Shown in pieces: positions 26,419-36,077 of a stretch of 64,000 bases of DNA (positions are counted from its first letter, which is position 1; the number at the start of each line of letters is the position of its first letter). Origin of the DNA: Psychromonas sp. psych-6C06 (GTDB lineage Bacteria > Pseudomonadota > Gammaproteobacteria > Enterobacterales > Psychromonadaceae). Where the stretch lies: contig NZ_PIZM01000001.1 in assembly GCF_002835465.1 (NCBI RefSeq), positions 372,001 through 436,000 of the forward strand, read 5' to 3'. A program made the position numbers and the translations under genes. A model generated the notes under the pieces. That model did not search any database, had not been told where the DNA came from, and saw nothing but the letters and a program-made list of their open reading frames with translations.

Positions 26419-28520
26419 TTGAGCAAGTAGATATTCAAACACCGAATAAGCAACAAACGCTACTCACACAGCTAAAAGCGTGGAAAAATTTAGGTTTACT
26501 GCGCGCGATTGATTACCACTTTGGTGAGTTTATAGCACAATTAGGGGCAGATAATTTAACCGTATTAAGTGCTACTTTATGCAGTGAATGTTTAGGGCAA
26601 GGGCATATCTGTCTTCCCCTCGAAACTATTTGCCAACAGCTTAATGAGAAATGCCTTAGTAGCGAGATAGATTTCCAGCTGTTTTACGATCATTATGCGT
26701 TGTCCTGCTTATTACAAAATACACAAGAGATTCATGCACAACTTAGCGATTCGCACTGTGTATCAGTACAAGGTAGTGATGATAAAGCGCCCTTAAGCTT
26801 ACAATATGGTGCCTTGTATCTTCGTCGCTATGCCCAATTTGAGCAACTCATTGCAGATAAATTATTACATCAACCACAGATAATGATCAACGGTGATGTA
26901 AAGACGGAGTTAGATAAACTTTTTGCGACGAACTATGGTTATATTTTTAATGCTTGGCAAAGTGATAAAAAACAAGACTTAGGCCTGTTATGTGAAAAAT
27001 ATTTAGATGTTATCACGCCAAATAACCTTGATTGGGCTGCGATTGAAAACTGTTTTAATCAGGCAAGTAAAGCCGAAGATCTCACCCAATTAGAGCAGTT
27101 AATCCCACAACATAGTCGCTGCGACTGGCAGAAAGTGAGTGCTGCTTTAGCATTGAGCAGTGCACGCTGTGTTATCTCTGGTGGCCCAGGTACGGGAAAA
27201 ACGACCACGGTCACTAAGTTGTTAGCATTGCTACTGCAGGTACGTGAAGATCTTAATATCAAAATGGTTGCACCAACGGGCAAAGCCGCCGCACGTTTGA
27301 CGGAGTCGATCACTAATGCACTCAATGATCTGCATGTCGCACAAAGCATTAAAGATAAAATTCCAACACAAGCGAGCACCATACATCGTTTATTAGGAGT
27401 AAAAACAAACAGTAACCACTTTCGTCATGACGAAAATAAACGTCTGCATTTAGATCTATTGCTTGTGGATGAAGCTTCGATGGTTGATTTACCCTTAATG
27501 GCTAAATTGCTGATGGCATTGCCTGAGCACGCACGTTTGATTTTATTGGGCGATAAAGACCAATTAGCATCCGTCGAAGCGGGCGCGGTGTTAGGTGATA
27601 TATGTGCGTTTATTGATAGTGGCTATAGTGCACAAAAAGCACAACAGTTAGTTGAAATGACAGGTTTTGATAGTTTATCTAGACAAACTCACTCACCTTC
27701 AAGCATGGCAGATAAATTATGCCTGTTACGAAAAAGTTATCGTTTTGATCAATATTCAGGTATTGGCTACTTAGCCTCTGCGATTAATCAAGGAAAAGCG
27801 AATCGTAAACAGGTTCTTGCGTTATGTGAGCAGTATGAAGACCTTCATCATTATGCGAATAATGAAACTAGTCAGCCACTATTGGATAAAATGATTGTTG
27901 ATGGTTACGCGACCTATTTGAAAAACTTACAACCTATCGGTGCTGATAACCGTGTTTTAGCGAAGCAGTTATTAAAGCAGTTTAATGAGTTTAAAATACT
28001 ATGTGCGATTCGTGAGGGCGAGTGGGGCATCATGGGCTTAAATCAACGAGCTGAAACGGTGTTAAGCGATGCTGGCTTGATTAAAGTTGACAGTAGTAGC
28101 GATCAATTTGTGCATAGCTGGTATGTTGGGCGTCCTGTGATGATCACACAAAATAACTATCACTTAGGCCTATATAACGGTGATATTGGTTTGTGTTTAT
28201 TAGATGACAGCGGACAGCTTCGTGTTTACTTTCAAATGGCTGATGGCGACGTGTATGATTTTCAACCGAGTCGTTTACCAAGTCATGAAACGGTGTATGC
28301 GATGACGGTACATAAAAGTCAAGGCTCTGAATTTAATCACACAGTATTAGCCTTACCACAAACAGCTGTGCCTGTGGTGACTCGAGAGCTCATTTACACC
28401 GGTATTACGCGCGCTAAAAAGCAGTTAACATTATTTAGTGATCTCTCACTCATGGCTCGTGCGATAAAAAATAAAACGCAGCGTCATAGTCGTTTGGTCG
28501 AACGTTTAAAAGTGGAATAA
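26415..28520 (+). CDS. recD: RecBCD subunit RecD (5'-3' helicase)
   Basis: 701 residues, about 90 longer than E. coli RecD (608). SF1B helicase: Walker A SGGPGTGKTTTVTKLLALL near residue 256, Walker B LLVDEASMVDLPLM, GDKDQLASVEAGAVLGD, a C-terminal YAMTVHKSQGSEFNHTVLALP and ELIYTGITRAKKQLTLF. The N-terminal domain that docks on RecC is present. The added length is spread over the N-terminal part and a segment around residues 400-430 (between the GAVLGD and LRKSYRFDQ motifs). Last gene of the recCBD unit, but a PPOX-family gene follows after only 4 bp. Confidence 0.96.
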   Translation: MIEQVDIQTPNKQQTLLTQLKAWKNLGLLRAIDYHFGEFIAQLGADNLTVLSATLCSECLGQGHICLPLETICQQLNEKCLSSEIDFQLFYDHYALSCLLQNTQEIHAQLSDSHCVSVQGSDDKAPLSLQYGALYLRRYAQFEQLIADKLLHQPQIMINGDVKTELDKLFATNYGYIFNAWQSDKKQDLGLLCEKYLDVITPNNLDWAAIENCFNQASKAEDLTQLEQLIPQHSRCDWQKVSAALALSSARCVISGGPGTGKTTTVTKLLALLLQVREDLNIKMVAPTGKAAARLTESITNALNDLHVAQSIKDKIPTQASTIHRLLGVKTNSNHFRHDENKRLHLDLLLVDEASMVDLPLMAKLLMALPEHARLILLGDKDQLASVEAGAVLGDICAFIDSGYSAQKAQQLVEMTGFDSLSRQTHSPSSMADKLCLLRKSYRFDQYSGIGYLASAINQGKANRKQVLALCEQYEDLHHYANNETSQPLLDKMIVDGYATYLKNLQPIGADNRVLAKQLLKQFNEFKILCAIREGEWGIMGLNQRAETVLSDAGLIKVDSSSDQFVHSWYVGRPVMITQNNYHLGLYNGDIGLCLLDDSGQLRVYFQMADGDVYDFQPSRLPSHETVYAMTVHKSQGSEFNHTVLALPQTAVPVVTRELIYTGITRAKKQLTLFSDLSLMARAIKNKTQRHSRLVERLKVE

Positions 28521-28524
28521 AAGT

Positions 28525-29136
28525 ATGTTTGAAATAGAGAATGAAACACAGCTACGTGACATCATTGGCAAACCCAATCCGATGGCAAGAAAAAAAATCT
28601 ATCCATATTTAAATGAACGTATGCTTGAATTCATTGCTAAATCTCCCCTCGTGATGCTAGCAACGGTAGATGAATTTGGTTTTCCAACGATTTCTCCAAA
28701 AGGAGATAAAGCGGGTTTTGTACAAATAGATAAACAGGGAAGGTTATTGATTCCTGAGTTGCGTGGCAATAAATTGGCTTTCTCGCTGACCCATATATTA
28801 AAGCATCCGCAGGTCGCCCTTTTTTTTATCGTACCAGGTAGCGTAGAAACGCTCCGTGTACATGGCCATTGCCAGCTATTTTCGGGGGAACTGTTATGTA
28901 AAAAATTAGCCTCTGATTCCCATAATGCATTACTGGCAATGCAAGTAAGTGTAGATAATGCCTATTTTCATTGCGCTAAAGCCTTACTGCGTAGCCAACT
29001 ATGGGAAAGTAACAGTTGGCCTGAGCCGATAAAAATTTCCTTTGGCAAAGAGATAGCTGAGAACAGTGGGGCTGATACGCAATTTATTAAACAAGTAGAT
29101 GATGCCGTCGCAGGACGCTATGAAACAGATCTTTAA
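28525..29136 (+). CDS. Pyridoxamine 5'-phosphate oxidase-like FMN flavoprotein
   Basis: 203 residues. PNPOx-like split beta-barrel: LVMLATVDEFGFPTISPKGD near 40-60, LLIPELRGNKLAFSL, then HPQVALFFIVPGSVETLRVHG. This is the pattern of the FMN-dependent PPOX group (DR_2398 / MSMEG_1061 type), whose substrates are mostly unknown. It is not the vitamin B6 biosynthetic PdxH. It begins 4 bp after recD and so is probably read from the same transcript; ybaK follows after 28 bp. Confidence 0.83.
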   Translation: MFEIENETQLRDIIGKPNPMARKKIYPYLNERMLEFIAKSPLVMLATVDEFGFPTISPKGDKAGFVQIDKQGRLLIPELRGNKLAFSLTHILKHPQVALFFIVPGSVETLRVHGHCQLFSGELLCKKLASDSHNALLAMQVSVDNAYFHCAKALLRSQLWESNSWPEPIKISFGKEIAENSGADTQFIKQVDDAVAGRYETDL

Positions 29137-29164
29137 TGGGCAATTAAGAGAAGATGGATAACAA

Positions 29165-29632
29165 ATGACCCCCGCAACTAAATTATTAAAAAAGCAAAAA
29201 ATAGACTTTAACGTGCATGAATACCATCACGATAAAAGTAGCGAATCTTACGGAAATGAAGCCGCTGAAAAATTAAATGTTAGCCCAGAATCAGTGTTTA
29301 AAACGCTGGTGGTTTCATTAGATTGTCGTGAATTGGCAGTTGCTATCATTCCTGTCACAGAAAAACTAAGTATGAAATTAGTTGCGAAAGTTTTTTCTGC
29401 TAAAAAAGCGCAGATGGCTAAACAAGAGGAGGTACTTCGCTCAACAGGTTATGTGCTTGGTGGTGTTAGCCCTTTGGGGCAAAAAAAACGTTTAAAGACC
29501 GTGATTAATAGTAGTGCCTTTGATCTCGAAACTATGTATGTTAGTGCTGGAAAGCGAGGCTTAGAAGTATCACTTTCCCCGTTGCAATTACAAACATTAT
29601 TACAAGCCAAAAGTGCAATTATTTGTCAGTAA
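29165..29632 (+). CDS. ybaK: Cys-tRNA(Pro) deacylase YbaK
   Basis: 155 residues. The YbaK/EbsC fold: MTPATKLLKKQKIDFNVHEY, a conserved lysine in VFKTLVV (K46-type catalytic residue), VAIIPVTEKLSMK, and GGVSPLGQKKRLKTVIN. It hydrolyses Cys mischarged on tRNA-Pro in trans. It follows the PPOX gene at 28 bp. An 80 bp gap with likely promoter sequence separates it from marC. Confidence 0.95.
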   Translation: MTPATKLLKKQKIDFNVHEYHHDKSSESYGNEAAEKLNVSPESVFKTLVVSLDCRELAVAIIPVTEKLSMKLVAKVFSAKKAQMAKQEEVLRSTGYVLGGVSPLGQKKRLKTVINSSAFDLETMYVSAGKRGLEVSLSPLQLQTLLQAKSAIICQ

Positions 29633-29715
29633 AATACAGTGAAGTTTTTATTTAGTATTACGCTTAAACTATGTTAATCTGCCGCTTTTGAAGCCCTACC
29701 TAAAAGAGAACCTTG

Positions 29716-30333
29716 ATGGTTGAACAATTTTTTACAATCTACTTAAAAATATTTTTCATGATGACGCCGTTCTTTGCTTTATCAGTGTTTTTGACCATGT
29801 CTAAAAAATTAACAAAGCCAGAGAAAAAAGAAGTTATTTTAAAAGTGAGCATCGCGGTAATGATTGCTGGCGTGGTGTTTTTATTATTTGGTAAGTATAT
29901 ATTCAGCTTGTTTGGTATTACGCTTGACGCTTTTAAAATTGGTGCGGGGACTGTGTTGTTTCTAAGTGCGTTAGATATGATTCGTGGTGGTACTGATATT
30001 GAAACTAGCGAAGCAAAAGACAGTGACTTTAGTCGCCATGATTTTGCGATTGTTCCACTGGCTATCCCGTGTGTTGTTGGACCTGGAATGATAGGTATTT
30101 TAATGGTAATGGGGGCAGAGATGACAGGCCCGATGAATACGCTAGTTGTCACGTTCTCTCTTTTGGCCGCGGTTATCTCGTTAGCTGCAGTATTACTCGT
30201 TTCTAACAAACTACAGCATCTTATTGGTAAACAGGGCTTAGAAATTCTGCCTAAGATCACTGGGTTATTTGTCTCAGCTATCGGTGCACAAATTGTTTTT
30301 TCTGGTATTCAGGGTTTTTTCAACCTTGTATAA
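29716..30333 (+). CDS. MarC family integral membrane protein
   Basis: 205 residues from the ATG at 29716 (a TTG three bases earlier is also in frame). Six hydrophobic segments; between the third and fourth is an acidic loop, followed by FAIVPLAIPCVVGPGMIGILMV, the MarC/YchE signature. Inner-membrane protein; the family was once linked to multiple antibiotic resistance, but that link was withdrawn and the substrate is unknown. No neighbour hints at a function. Confidence 0.9.
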   Translation: MVEQFFTIYLKIFFMMTPFFALSVFLTMSKKLTKPEKKEVILKVSIAVMIAGVVFLLFGKYIFSLFGITLDAFKIGAGTVLFLSALDMIRGGTDIETSEAKDSDFSRHDFAIVPLAIPCVVGPGMIGILMVMGAEMTGPMNTLVVTFSLLAAVISLAAVLLVSNKLQHLIGKQGLEILPKITGLFVSAIGAQIVFSGIQGFFNLV

Positions 30334-30376
30334 GGCGTATCATATTCGCTATTAACTTAGTGATAGTGGGTATCAA

Positions 30377-30544
30377 ATGAAAGAACTAACGGGCAAATGG
30401 CGACTATGGATGGATCGTGGTGTTGAAATTCAAGTACAAGAAAGAGATGGTGAGCAGTTAATCTGGCGTGAAGCGGGAAGTAATGATTTATTGGAACGAT
30501 TAAAGTTTAAGGTAAAGTGGCAATTTGTTGGTTGCCACATTTGA
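30377..30544 (+). CDS. Small uncharacterised protein, 55 residues
   Basis: ATG at 30377 to TGA 30542-30544, 43 bp after marC. The product begins MKELTGKWRLWMDRGVEIQV and ends KVKWQFVGCHI, with five tryptophans in 55 residues and an even mix of charges, unlike a random frame. The ribosome site is weak (GTGGG). There is no signal peptide or membrane segment. I do not recognise a family. It converges on the VOC gene, with 13 bp between the stop codons. The frame looks coding from its composition only. Confidence 0.5.
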   Translation: MKELTGKWRLWMDRGVEIQVQERDGEQLIWREAGSNDLLERLKFKVKWQFVGCHI

Positions 30545-30557
30545 GCTTGTTAAGTAA

Positions 30558-30923
30558 TTAACAAATACCTGTAGGTAATTTAGCATCTGACCAAATCGCG
30601 TATTCATTACCGTTTGGATCAATAAAATGAAAACGAATGCCACCAGGAAATGCAAACAAAGGTTTTACTACTTCACCGCCTGCTTGAATAATATCGCTTT
30701 GTGTCTTAGTAATGTTTTCGCTGTATAACACTGGCAATATTGAGCCTGTTGCTGTTGTGCAAGTTAGATCAGGATGAAAATAAAAACCACCATTAATACC
30801 TGCGCCCCAAAAAACGGTATATTCTGTGCCGTAATCTTCAAATGTCCAACCAAATACGTCGCTAAAAAAAGTTTTGGTGATCTCCATGTTTTTGCTTGGA
30901 ATCTCTAAATAATCAATCTTCAT
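30558..30923 (-). CDS. VOC family (glyoxalase-like) protein
   Basis: 121 residues with two beta-alpha-beta-beta-beta units: MKIDYLEIPSKNMEITKTFFSDVFGW at the start and GGIRFHFIDPNGNEYAIW at the end. This is the vicinal oxygen chelate superfamily; the substrate cannot be predicted. GGAG at the start is well placed. It begins 14 bp after the end of the LytS-like kinase gene and is probably cotranscribed with it. Confidence 0.88.
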   Translation of the reverse strand: MKIDYLEIPSKNMEITKTFFSDVFGWTFEDYGTEYTVFWGAGINGGFYFHPDLTCTTATGSILPVLYSENITKTQSDIIQAGGEVVKPLFAFPGGIRFHFIDPNGNEYAIWSDAKLPTGIC

Positions 30924-30937
30924 TAATGTACTCCTAT

Positions 30938-31954
30938 TTAAGTTTCATTTAACGGTATCGTAATTTGAATGCTAGCACCTTGATCTGGCTCCATAATTTT
31001 TAAACTCGAGTGAGGGTGATATAGATACAAGCGAGCTTCAATATTTTTTATCGCCATGGATTCTGTATTCACTTTCGAGTCAGTAAAGCCAACACCATTA
31101 TCGGTGACATTGATTAATAGATTGCCAATCTCTTTTTCAATTGTCAGTGTGATTAACCCTTGGTGGCCTAATGGAGCAAGTCCATGCACAATCGCATTTT
31201 CAATTAATGGTTGAATAATCAAGGGAGGTAGGAGAAATGTTTTTACATTTTTATCAACCTTCTCGATAAAACGGATACAGGGAAAACGAGTTTGTTGAAT
31301 TGCGATATATGCATTAATTAAAGCCAACTCATCATTTACGCAACCAGATGTTGTTTGTGTAGAAGGCAATGTTTGGCGGAGAAAAAAGGTGTAGTCCGTT
31401 AAAAGGTGGAGTGCTTTTTCAGGTTCGGTGTTGATATATTGTTTGACGTTATCTAACGTATTAAACAAAAAGTGGGGATTAATTTGTGCTTGTAATAGCA
31501 ACAATTTATTTGCCTGTAGTGCTTTATCACTATCAGAGCTTTTTTTCTGCTCATCAGACAGTGCTTTTTTTGCGTTAACTTTATTATCACGATATTGGAA
31601 CAAGACCATCACCGGTAAGGTGATAATCGCGATCAAAAGCATTAACTCTGGTAATGTGGCTTGGTTATGTAAAAAATTGATACCAATTAAGCTCGCAGGT
31701 AACACTGGTACGGGTAAAAAATAATAGAGTTTCTTATAATCTGTTTTAAAGGGGGGATAGAGCACTTTCGCTATTTGGATAATCGCGACAATGGTTAAAC
31801 CAATACTTTGAGAGGCGAAAAATTGGGTAATTATGTCCGTCTTTTGATTTAGTGTATAAATAAACACCACGATTATACAATTAATGAAAAAAGTTATTTT
31901 TACAGACTGCACAATCTCCTGTACATCTTCCTTGGTGATGACCACATTTTCCAT
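30938..31954 (-). CDS. LytS/YehU-like sensor histidine kinase
   Basis: 338 residues. About four hydrophobic segments in the first 125 residues, then a short coiled region, the His_kinase H-box QINPHFLFNTLDNVKQYI, the N-box PLIENAIVHGLAPLG and DNGVGF of the ATPase domain. This is the LytS/YehU class. Such kinases normally sit next to a LytTR response regulator, but none is present here; the gene pairs only with a VOC gene. It may act with a distant regulator. Confidence 0.88.
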   Translation of the reverse strand: MENVVITKEDVQEIVQSVKITFFINCIIVVFIYTLNQKTDIITQFFASQSIGLTIVAIIQIAKVLYPPFKTDYKKLYYFLPVPVLPASLIGINFLHNQATLPELMLLIAIITLPVMVLFQYRDNKVNAKKALSDEQKKSSDSDKALQANKLLLLQAQINPHFLFNTLDNVKQYINTEPEKALHLLTDYTFFLRQTLPSTQTTSGCVNDELALINAYIAIQQTRFPCIRFIEKVDKNVKTFLLPPLIIQPLIENAIVHGLAPLGHQGLITLTIEKEIGNLLINVTDNGVGFTDSKVNTESMAIKNIEARLYLYHPHSSLKIMEPDQGASIQITIPLNET

Positions 31955-32286
31955 ATTAATCTCGTTTTTATATTTATTATTTAATTGTTATTTTATTGAT
32001 TGATCATGTCGCTTGCAACCTATCAATAATAACCATTATCGAATATGCCCCTGAGTAACTCTTTTGTATAGTACCTTTCATTTATATTTTTGATGTTGCT
32101 CATTACGATAATCAAAAAGTGTAATCATCGTCTCTAAATTTAATACGATTAAAACATATGAGTCTTTAATTTACAGAAATAGGCAACGGTGAAGGGCGTT
32201 TAGGTTTATTCGCATACGTAGCTCTTTATTTGTAAAATAGATTGAAAAGTAAAATATGTATTTAAAAAATGTTCATTTATCGATTT

Positions 32287-32341
32287 CTGATAAAGCATGA
32301 GATTAGAAATAACCAATAGTTCTGTTTGCTTGCTTTATCAG
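32287..32341. repeat. Perfect 11 bp inverted repeat, 33 bp loop
   Basis: CTGATAAAGCA at 32287-32297 and its exact reverse complement at 32331-32341. No T-run on either side. An operator or an RNA stem are both possible. Confidence 0.6.
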
Positions 32342-32401
32342 CAAAAGTAACTTGATATAGGATAACCTCGATGAAAATGTGATGCGGGTGCTGTGTAAAA
32401 C

Positions 32402-32430
32402 TCGACTCTCACAAAAAGCTTGTCTATAAT
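32402..32430 (+). promoter_or_regulatory. Probable tig promoter
   Basis: TCGACT (32402-32407), a 17 bp spacer and a perfect TATAAT (32425-32430). The resulting leader would be about 150 nt long. Confidence 0.55.
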
Positions 32431-32589
32431 GGCGCGTCTTAAATTTCATCAACCAGATTGATTTTTAATTCTTAATAACCAAATAGTGGTTTTTTTCATA
32501 TTAACCCCTTGTAATCACTTTGTTTGCCCATATAAAAGGCAACAGATTAAGAATTTTAAAATATTAACGTAAAAGATAAAGGAAAAAAC

Positions 32590-33897
32590 ATGCAAGTTTC
32601 TGTAGAAGCATCTCAAGGCCTAGAGCGTACTTTAACCATTTCAGTTGCTGCTGAAGTATTTGAAAAAGAGTTTGATGGTCGTATTCGCCAATTATCAAAA
32701 ACACAGCGTGTTGATGGTTTCCGCCCTGGTAAAGTTCCTGCTTCAGTGATCACAAAGCGTTTTGGTGCTGCTGTTGAAAACGAAGTTGCTGGTGAAGTGA
32801 TGCAACGTAACTTTTTTGAAGCAGTTGTTGCTGAAAAATTAAACCCAGCTGGTGCACCAAAAGTTGAGCCTAAAGCTCGTAAAAAAGGTGAAGAGTTTGT
32901 ATTCACTGCAACATTTGAAGTTTACCCAGAAGTAACATTATCTGAGCTTTCTGAGCTTTCTGTTGAAAAAGAGACTGCAGAAGTATCTGATGCAGATCTT
33001 GATAAAATGATCGAAACGTTACGTAAGCAACACGCAACATGGTCTGAAGTTGAAACTGAAGCTGCAGATGGTAACCAAGTAACTGTTGACTTTGAAGGTT
33101 CGGTTGATGGTGAAGTATTTGAAGGTGGCAAAGCAGAAGGCTTCCAAATTGTAATCGGCTCTGGTCGTATGATTCCTGGTTTTGAATCTGGTATCGAAGG
33201 TAACAAAGCAGGTAGTGAGTTCACTATCGATGTAAACTTCCCAGAAGAATACCACGCTGAAAACCTAAAAGGTAAAGCTGCACAATTTGCAATCAAACTG
33301 ACTAAAGTGGAAGAGCAAATTTTACCTGAAATCACTGAAGAGTTTGTTAAGAAATTTGGCGTTGAAAGTGGCGATATCGAAGCACTTAAAGCAGACGTTA
33401 AACAAAACATGCAACGTGAATTAACACAAGTACTTAAAAACAATGCAAAAGATGTTGTGTTAACAGCATTAGTTGAAGGTAATGAAATTGAAGTGCCAAA
33501 ATCGTTGGTTGAAGGCGAAGTCAATGTACTTCGTAAGCAAGCAATGGAGCGTTACGCACAACAAATGGATCCTAAAAACCTTCCTGAATTGCCTGCAGAG
33601 TTATTTACAGAGCAAGCTGAGAAGCGCGTAAAAGTTGGCCTACTTTTAGGTGAAGTGATCAAAACTAACGAATTAAAAGTTGATCAAGATAAAGTTGCGT
33701 CACTGATTGAATCAGCTGCTTCTGCTTACGAAAACCCAGCTGAAGTGATCGAGTACTACAAAAATAATAAAGAGATGATGCAAAACATGGAAAATGTTGC
33801 ATTAGAAGAGCAAGCAGTTGATTTTATCATTGAAAAAGCTAAAGTAAACGAAGTGAATAAATCGTTTGATGAAGTGATGAACAAAACGGTTGCTTAA
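32590..33897 (+). CDS. tig: Trigger factor, ribosome-associated chaperone and prolyl isomerase
   Basis: 435 residues. The N-terminal ribosome-binding domain has GFRPGKVP (the GFRxGxxP loop, near 44-51); the FKBP-type PPIase domain follows with [21 protein letters not shown]; the C-terminal helical arms complete it. It binds nascent chains at the ribosome exit. AAAGGAA is well placed before the ATG. First gene of tig-clpP-clpX-lon-hupB-ppiD, the order found in many gammaproteobacteria; a hairpin separates tig from clpP. Confidence 0.97.
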   Translation: MQVSVEASQGLERTLTISVAAEVFEKEFDGRIRQLSKTQRVDGFRPGKVPASVITKRFGAAVENEVAGEVMQRNFFEAVVAEKLNPAGAPKVEPKARKKGEEFVFTATFEVYPEVTLSELSELSVEKETAEVSDADLDKMIETLRKQHATWSEVETEAADGNQVTVDFEGSVDGEVFEGGKAEGFQIVIGSGRMIPGFESGIEGNKAGSEFTIDVNFPEEYHAENLKGKAAQFAIKLTKVEEQILPEITEEFVKKFGVESGDIEALKADVKQNMQRELTQVLKNNAKDVVLTALVEGNEIEVPKSLVEGEVNVLRKQAMERYAQQMDPKNLPELPAELFTEQAEKRVKVGLLLGEVIKTNELKVDQDKVASLIESAASAYENPAEVIEYYKNNKEMMQNMENVALEEQAVDFIIEKAKVNEVNKSFDEVMNKTVA

Positions 33898-33931
33898 TAA
33901 TCTTTATTATTAAAGCAAAGGTTTAGGTTTT

Positions 33932-33965
33932 AATGGCTCGGGTGAATTCACTCGGGCCATTTTTG
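33932..33965 (+). terminator. Terminator or attenuator between tig and clpP
   Basis: Long stem AATGGCTCGGGTGA / TCACTCGGGCCATT (two G-T pairs) centred on GAATTC, followed by TTTT. It probably lets part of the tig transcripts run on into clpP. Confidence 0.75.
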
Positions 33966-34005
33966 ATTTAATCAGTATTATAATTAACCAATTTTAGGAT
34001 AGAAA

Positions 34006-34626
34006 ATGTCAAACCCATTTGCTGGAAATACAGATCCAATTACTAATGCGCTTATACCCATGGTTGTAGAACAAACAGCAAAAGGTGAGCGCTCTTATGA
34101 TATATATTCTCGTCTTTTAAAAGAGCGTGTTATCTTTTTGACTGGTCCTGTTGAAGATCACATGGCAAACGTAATTGCTGCCCAGCTTCTATTTTTAGAG
34201 TCAGAAAGCCCTGAAAAAGATATTTTTATTTACATCAACTCACCTGGTGGCTCAATTAGCGCTGGTATGGCGATCTACGATACCATGCAATTTATTAAGC
34301 CAGATGTAAGCACTGTTTGTATGGGAATGGCTGCTAGTATGGGCGCATTTTTATTAGCTAGCGGTGCGCCGGGAAAACGCCACTGTCTTCCAAATGCTAA
34401 AGTGATGATCCATCAACCATTAGGTGGTTTCCAAGGTCAAGCTTCTGATTTTGAAATCCATGCCAAAGAGATTTTAGCAACCAAACAATTAATGAATGAA
34501 TTACTGGCTTTTCATACCGGTAAAGATATCGAGATTATTCAGCAGGATACTGACCGAGATAACTTTATGCGTGCGCAAGAAGCAGTAGAGTACGGAATTG
34601 TAGATTCTGTATTAACTAAGCGATAG
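34006..34626 (+). CDS. clpP: ATP-dependent Clp protease proteolytic subunit
   Basis: 206 residues, usual length (E. coli 207). The catalytic triad is visible: Ser in [11 protein letters not shown] (about 110 in the precursor), His in VMIHQPLGG (about 135), Asp in DTDRDNFM. The N-terminal propeptide is short. Tetradecameric serine protease that works with ClpX (next gene, 15 bp away) and ClpA. The start is preceded by AGGA. Confidence 0.98.
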   Translation: MSNPFAGNTDPITNALIPMVVEQTAKGERSYDIYSRLLKERVIFLTGPVEDHMANVIAAQLLFLESESPEKDIFIYINSPGGSISAGMAIYDTMQFIKPDVSTVCMGMAASMGAFLLASGAPGKRHCLPNAKVMIHQPLGGFQGQASDFEIHAKEILATKQLMNELLAFHTGKDIEIIQQDTDRDNFMRAQEAVEYGIVDSVLTKR

Positions 34627-34641
34627 AGAAAGGGAATAACT

Positions 34642-35928
34642 ATGACAGATAAACAAGGCGATAGTAACAGCCTACTTTATTGCTCTTTTTGTGGAAAAAG
34701 TCAGCATGAAGTGAAAAAACTGATTGCTGGCCCATCAGTGTATATTTGTAATGAATGTGTTGATCTTTGTGATGATATTATCAAAGAAGAGATTGCAGAA
34801 ATTAGTAATGCCACTGATACGGATACTGCAGATAAAAAATTACCAACACCACATGAGATTCGCGCTAATTTAGATGATTATGTAATTGGCCAAGACACAG
34901 CCAAAAAAGTACTTGCTGTTGCAGTTTATAATCACTATAAACGCCTCAAGCATGGTGATGTCGCCAATGGTGTAGAGCTGAGTAAAAGTAACATTTTATT
35001 AATCGGCCCAACGGGTAGTGGTAAAACATTATTAGCTGAAACCATGGCGCGTTTATTAGATGTACCTTTTACCATGGCTGATGCAACGACTTTAACTGAA
35101 GCAGGTTATGTCGGTGAAGATGTTGAAAATATCATTCAAAAGCTATTACAGAAGTGTGATTACGATCCAGAGAAAGCGCAACGTGGTATTATCTATATTG
35201 ATGAAATTGATAAAATTACGCGTAAGTCAGAAAACCCATCAATTACACGTGATGTATCTGGTGAAGGTGTTCAACAAGCGTTACTTAAACTGATTGAAGG
35301 CACGGTTGCGTCTATTCCACCACAGGGCGGACGTAAGCATCCAAATCAAGAGTTTATTCAGGTAGATACCTCGAAGATACTCTTTATTTGTGGTGGAGCT
35401 TTCTCTGGCTTAGACAGTATTATTGAACAACGTATCGATACTGGTGCTGGAATAGGTTTTGGCGCTACGGTTCGTGCTAATGACGATAAAGCTTCTTTGA
35501 GCGATACCTTCAAAAAAGTCGAACCACAGGATTTATCTAAATATGGATTAATCCCTGAGTTTATTGGACGTTTGCCAGTTGTTGCTACGTTAACCGAATT
35601 AGATGAAGAAGCATTAGTTGAAATCTTAACCGCACCTAAAAATGCAATAACGAAGCAGTACGCTGCGTTATTTGCACTTGAAGATGTTGAGTTAGAATTC
35701 CGTCAAGATGCGCTTATTGCTATGGCTAAAAAAGCGATGAGCCGTAAAACAGGTGCGCGTGGTTTACGCTCGATTGTAGAGTCTGTTTTATTGGAAACAA
35801 TGTATGACTTACCCTCTGTTGAAAATGTGAGCAAAGTGGTCGTTGATGAGAATGTTATTTCTGGTGAGTCACGTCCATTACTTATCTATTCAGATGAACA
35901 AGAGCAACTTGCATCGTCTGATAAATAA
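34642..35928 (+). CDS. clpX: ATP-dependent Clp protease ATP-binding subunit ClpX
   Basis: 428 residues. N-terminal C4 zinc-binding domain (CSFCGKS near 14-20 and CNECVDLC near 36-43), then AAA+ with Walker A GPTGSGKT, the GYVGEDV pore loop, Walker B IIYIDEID, the sensor region and the C-terminal GARGLRSI (sensor 2). It unfolds tagged substrates and feeds them to ClpP. Ends at a terminator before lon. Confidence 0.98.
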   Translation: MTDKQGDSNSLLYCSFCGKSQHEVKKLIAGPSVYICNECVDLCDDIIKEEIAEISNATDTDTADKKLPTPHEIRANLDDYVIGQDTAKKVLAVAVYNHYKRLKHGDVANGVELSKSNILLIGPTGSGKTLLAETMARLLDVPFTMADATTLTEAGYVGEDVENIIQKLLQKCDYDPEKAQRGIIYIDEIDKITRKSENPSITRDVSGEGVQQALLKLIEGTVASIPPQGGRKHPNQEFIQVDTSKILFICGGAFSGLDSIIEQRIDTGAGIGFGATVRANDDKASLSDTFKKVEPQDLSKYGLIPEFIGRLPVVATLTELDEEALVEILTAPKNAITKQYAALFALEDVELEFRQDALIAMAKKAMSRKTGARGLRSIVESVLLETMYDLPSVENVSKVVVDENVISGESRPLLIYSDEQEQLASSDK

Positions 35929-35951
35929 GCAATTTGCTAAATAATTGTTAT

Positions 35952-35978
35952 AAAAGGGAGCCATAGGCTCCCTTTTTT
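35952..35978 (+). terminator. Terminator after clpX
   Basis: Eleven-base stem AAAAGGGAGCC / GGCTCCCTTTT with a three-base loop, followed by TT. Confidence 0.88.
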
Positions 35979-35988
35979 CATTTCATAC

Positions 35989-36017
35989 CTTGAAAAAAAA
36001 TCTAACATCCCCAGTAT
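35989..36017 (+). promoter_or_regulatory. Sigma-32 type promoter of lon
   Basis: CTTGAAA (35989-35995), a 13 bp spacer and CCCCAGTAT (36009-36017), close to the RpoH consensus CTTGAAA-N13-CCCCATNT. It lies directly after the clpX terminator and about 60 bp before lon, so heat induction of lon independent of clpPX is expected. Confidence 0.8.
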
Positions 36018-36077
36018 TAATCTTTAACGTGTTTTTATTTTACCCAAGTCGCGGGTAAATATTTTTCTGGGGAATTT

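Larger units (their letters stand above)
31955..32589. other. 635 bp intergenic region between the kinase and tig
   Basis: AT-rich with no credible reading frame. It holds an 11 bp perfect inverted repeat (32287-32341), the tig promoter (32402-32430) and presumably the promoter of the divergent kinase. No tRNA or known RNA family recognised; an unannotated small RNA is possible. Confidence 0.5.

Noticed and set aside
29739-30260. 173-codon minus-strand open frame within marC
   Set aside because: Antisense shadow of a clear MarC membrane protein; no family features.
32922-33524. 200-codon minus-strand open frame within tig
   Set aside because: Antisense shadow of trigger factor; Ser-rich composition is typical of reverse-strand frames in Glu/Lys-rich genes.
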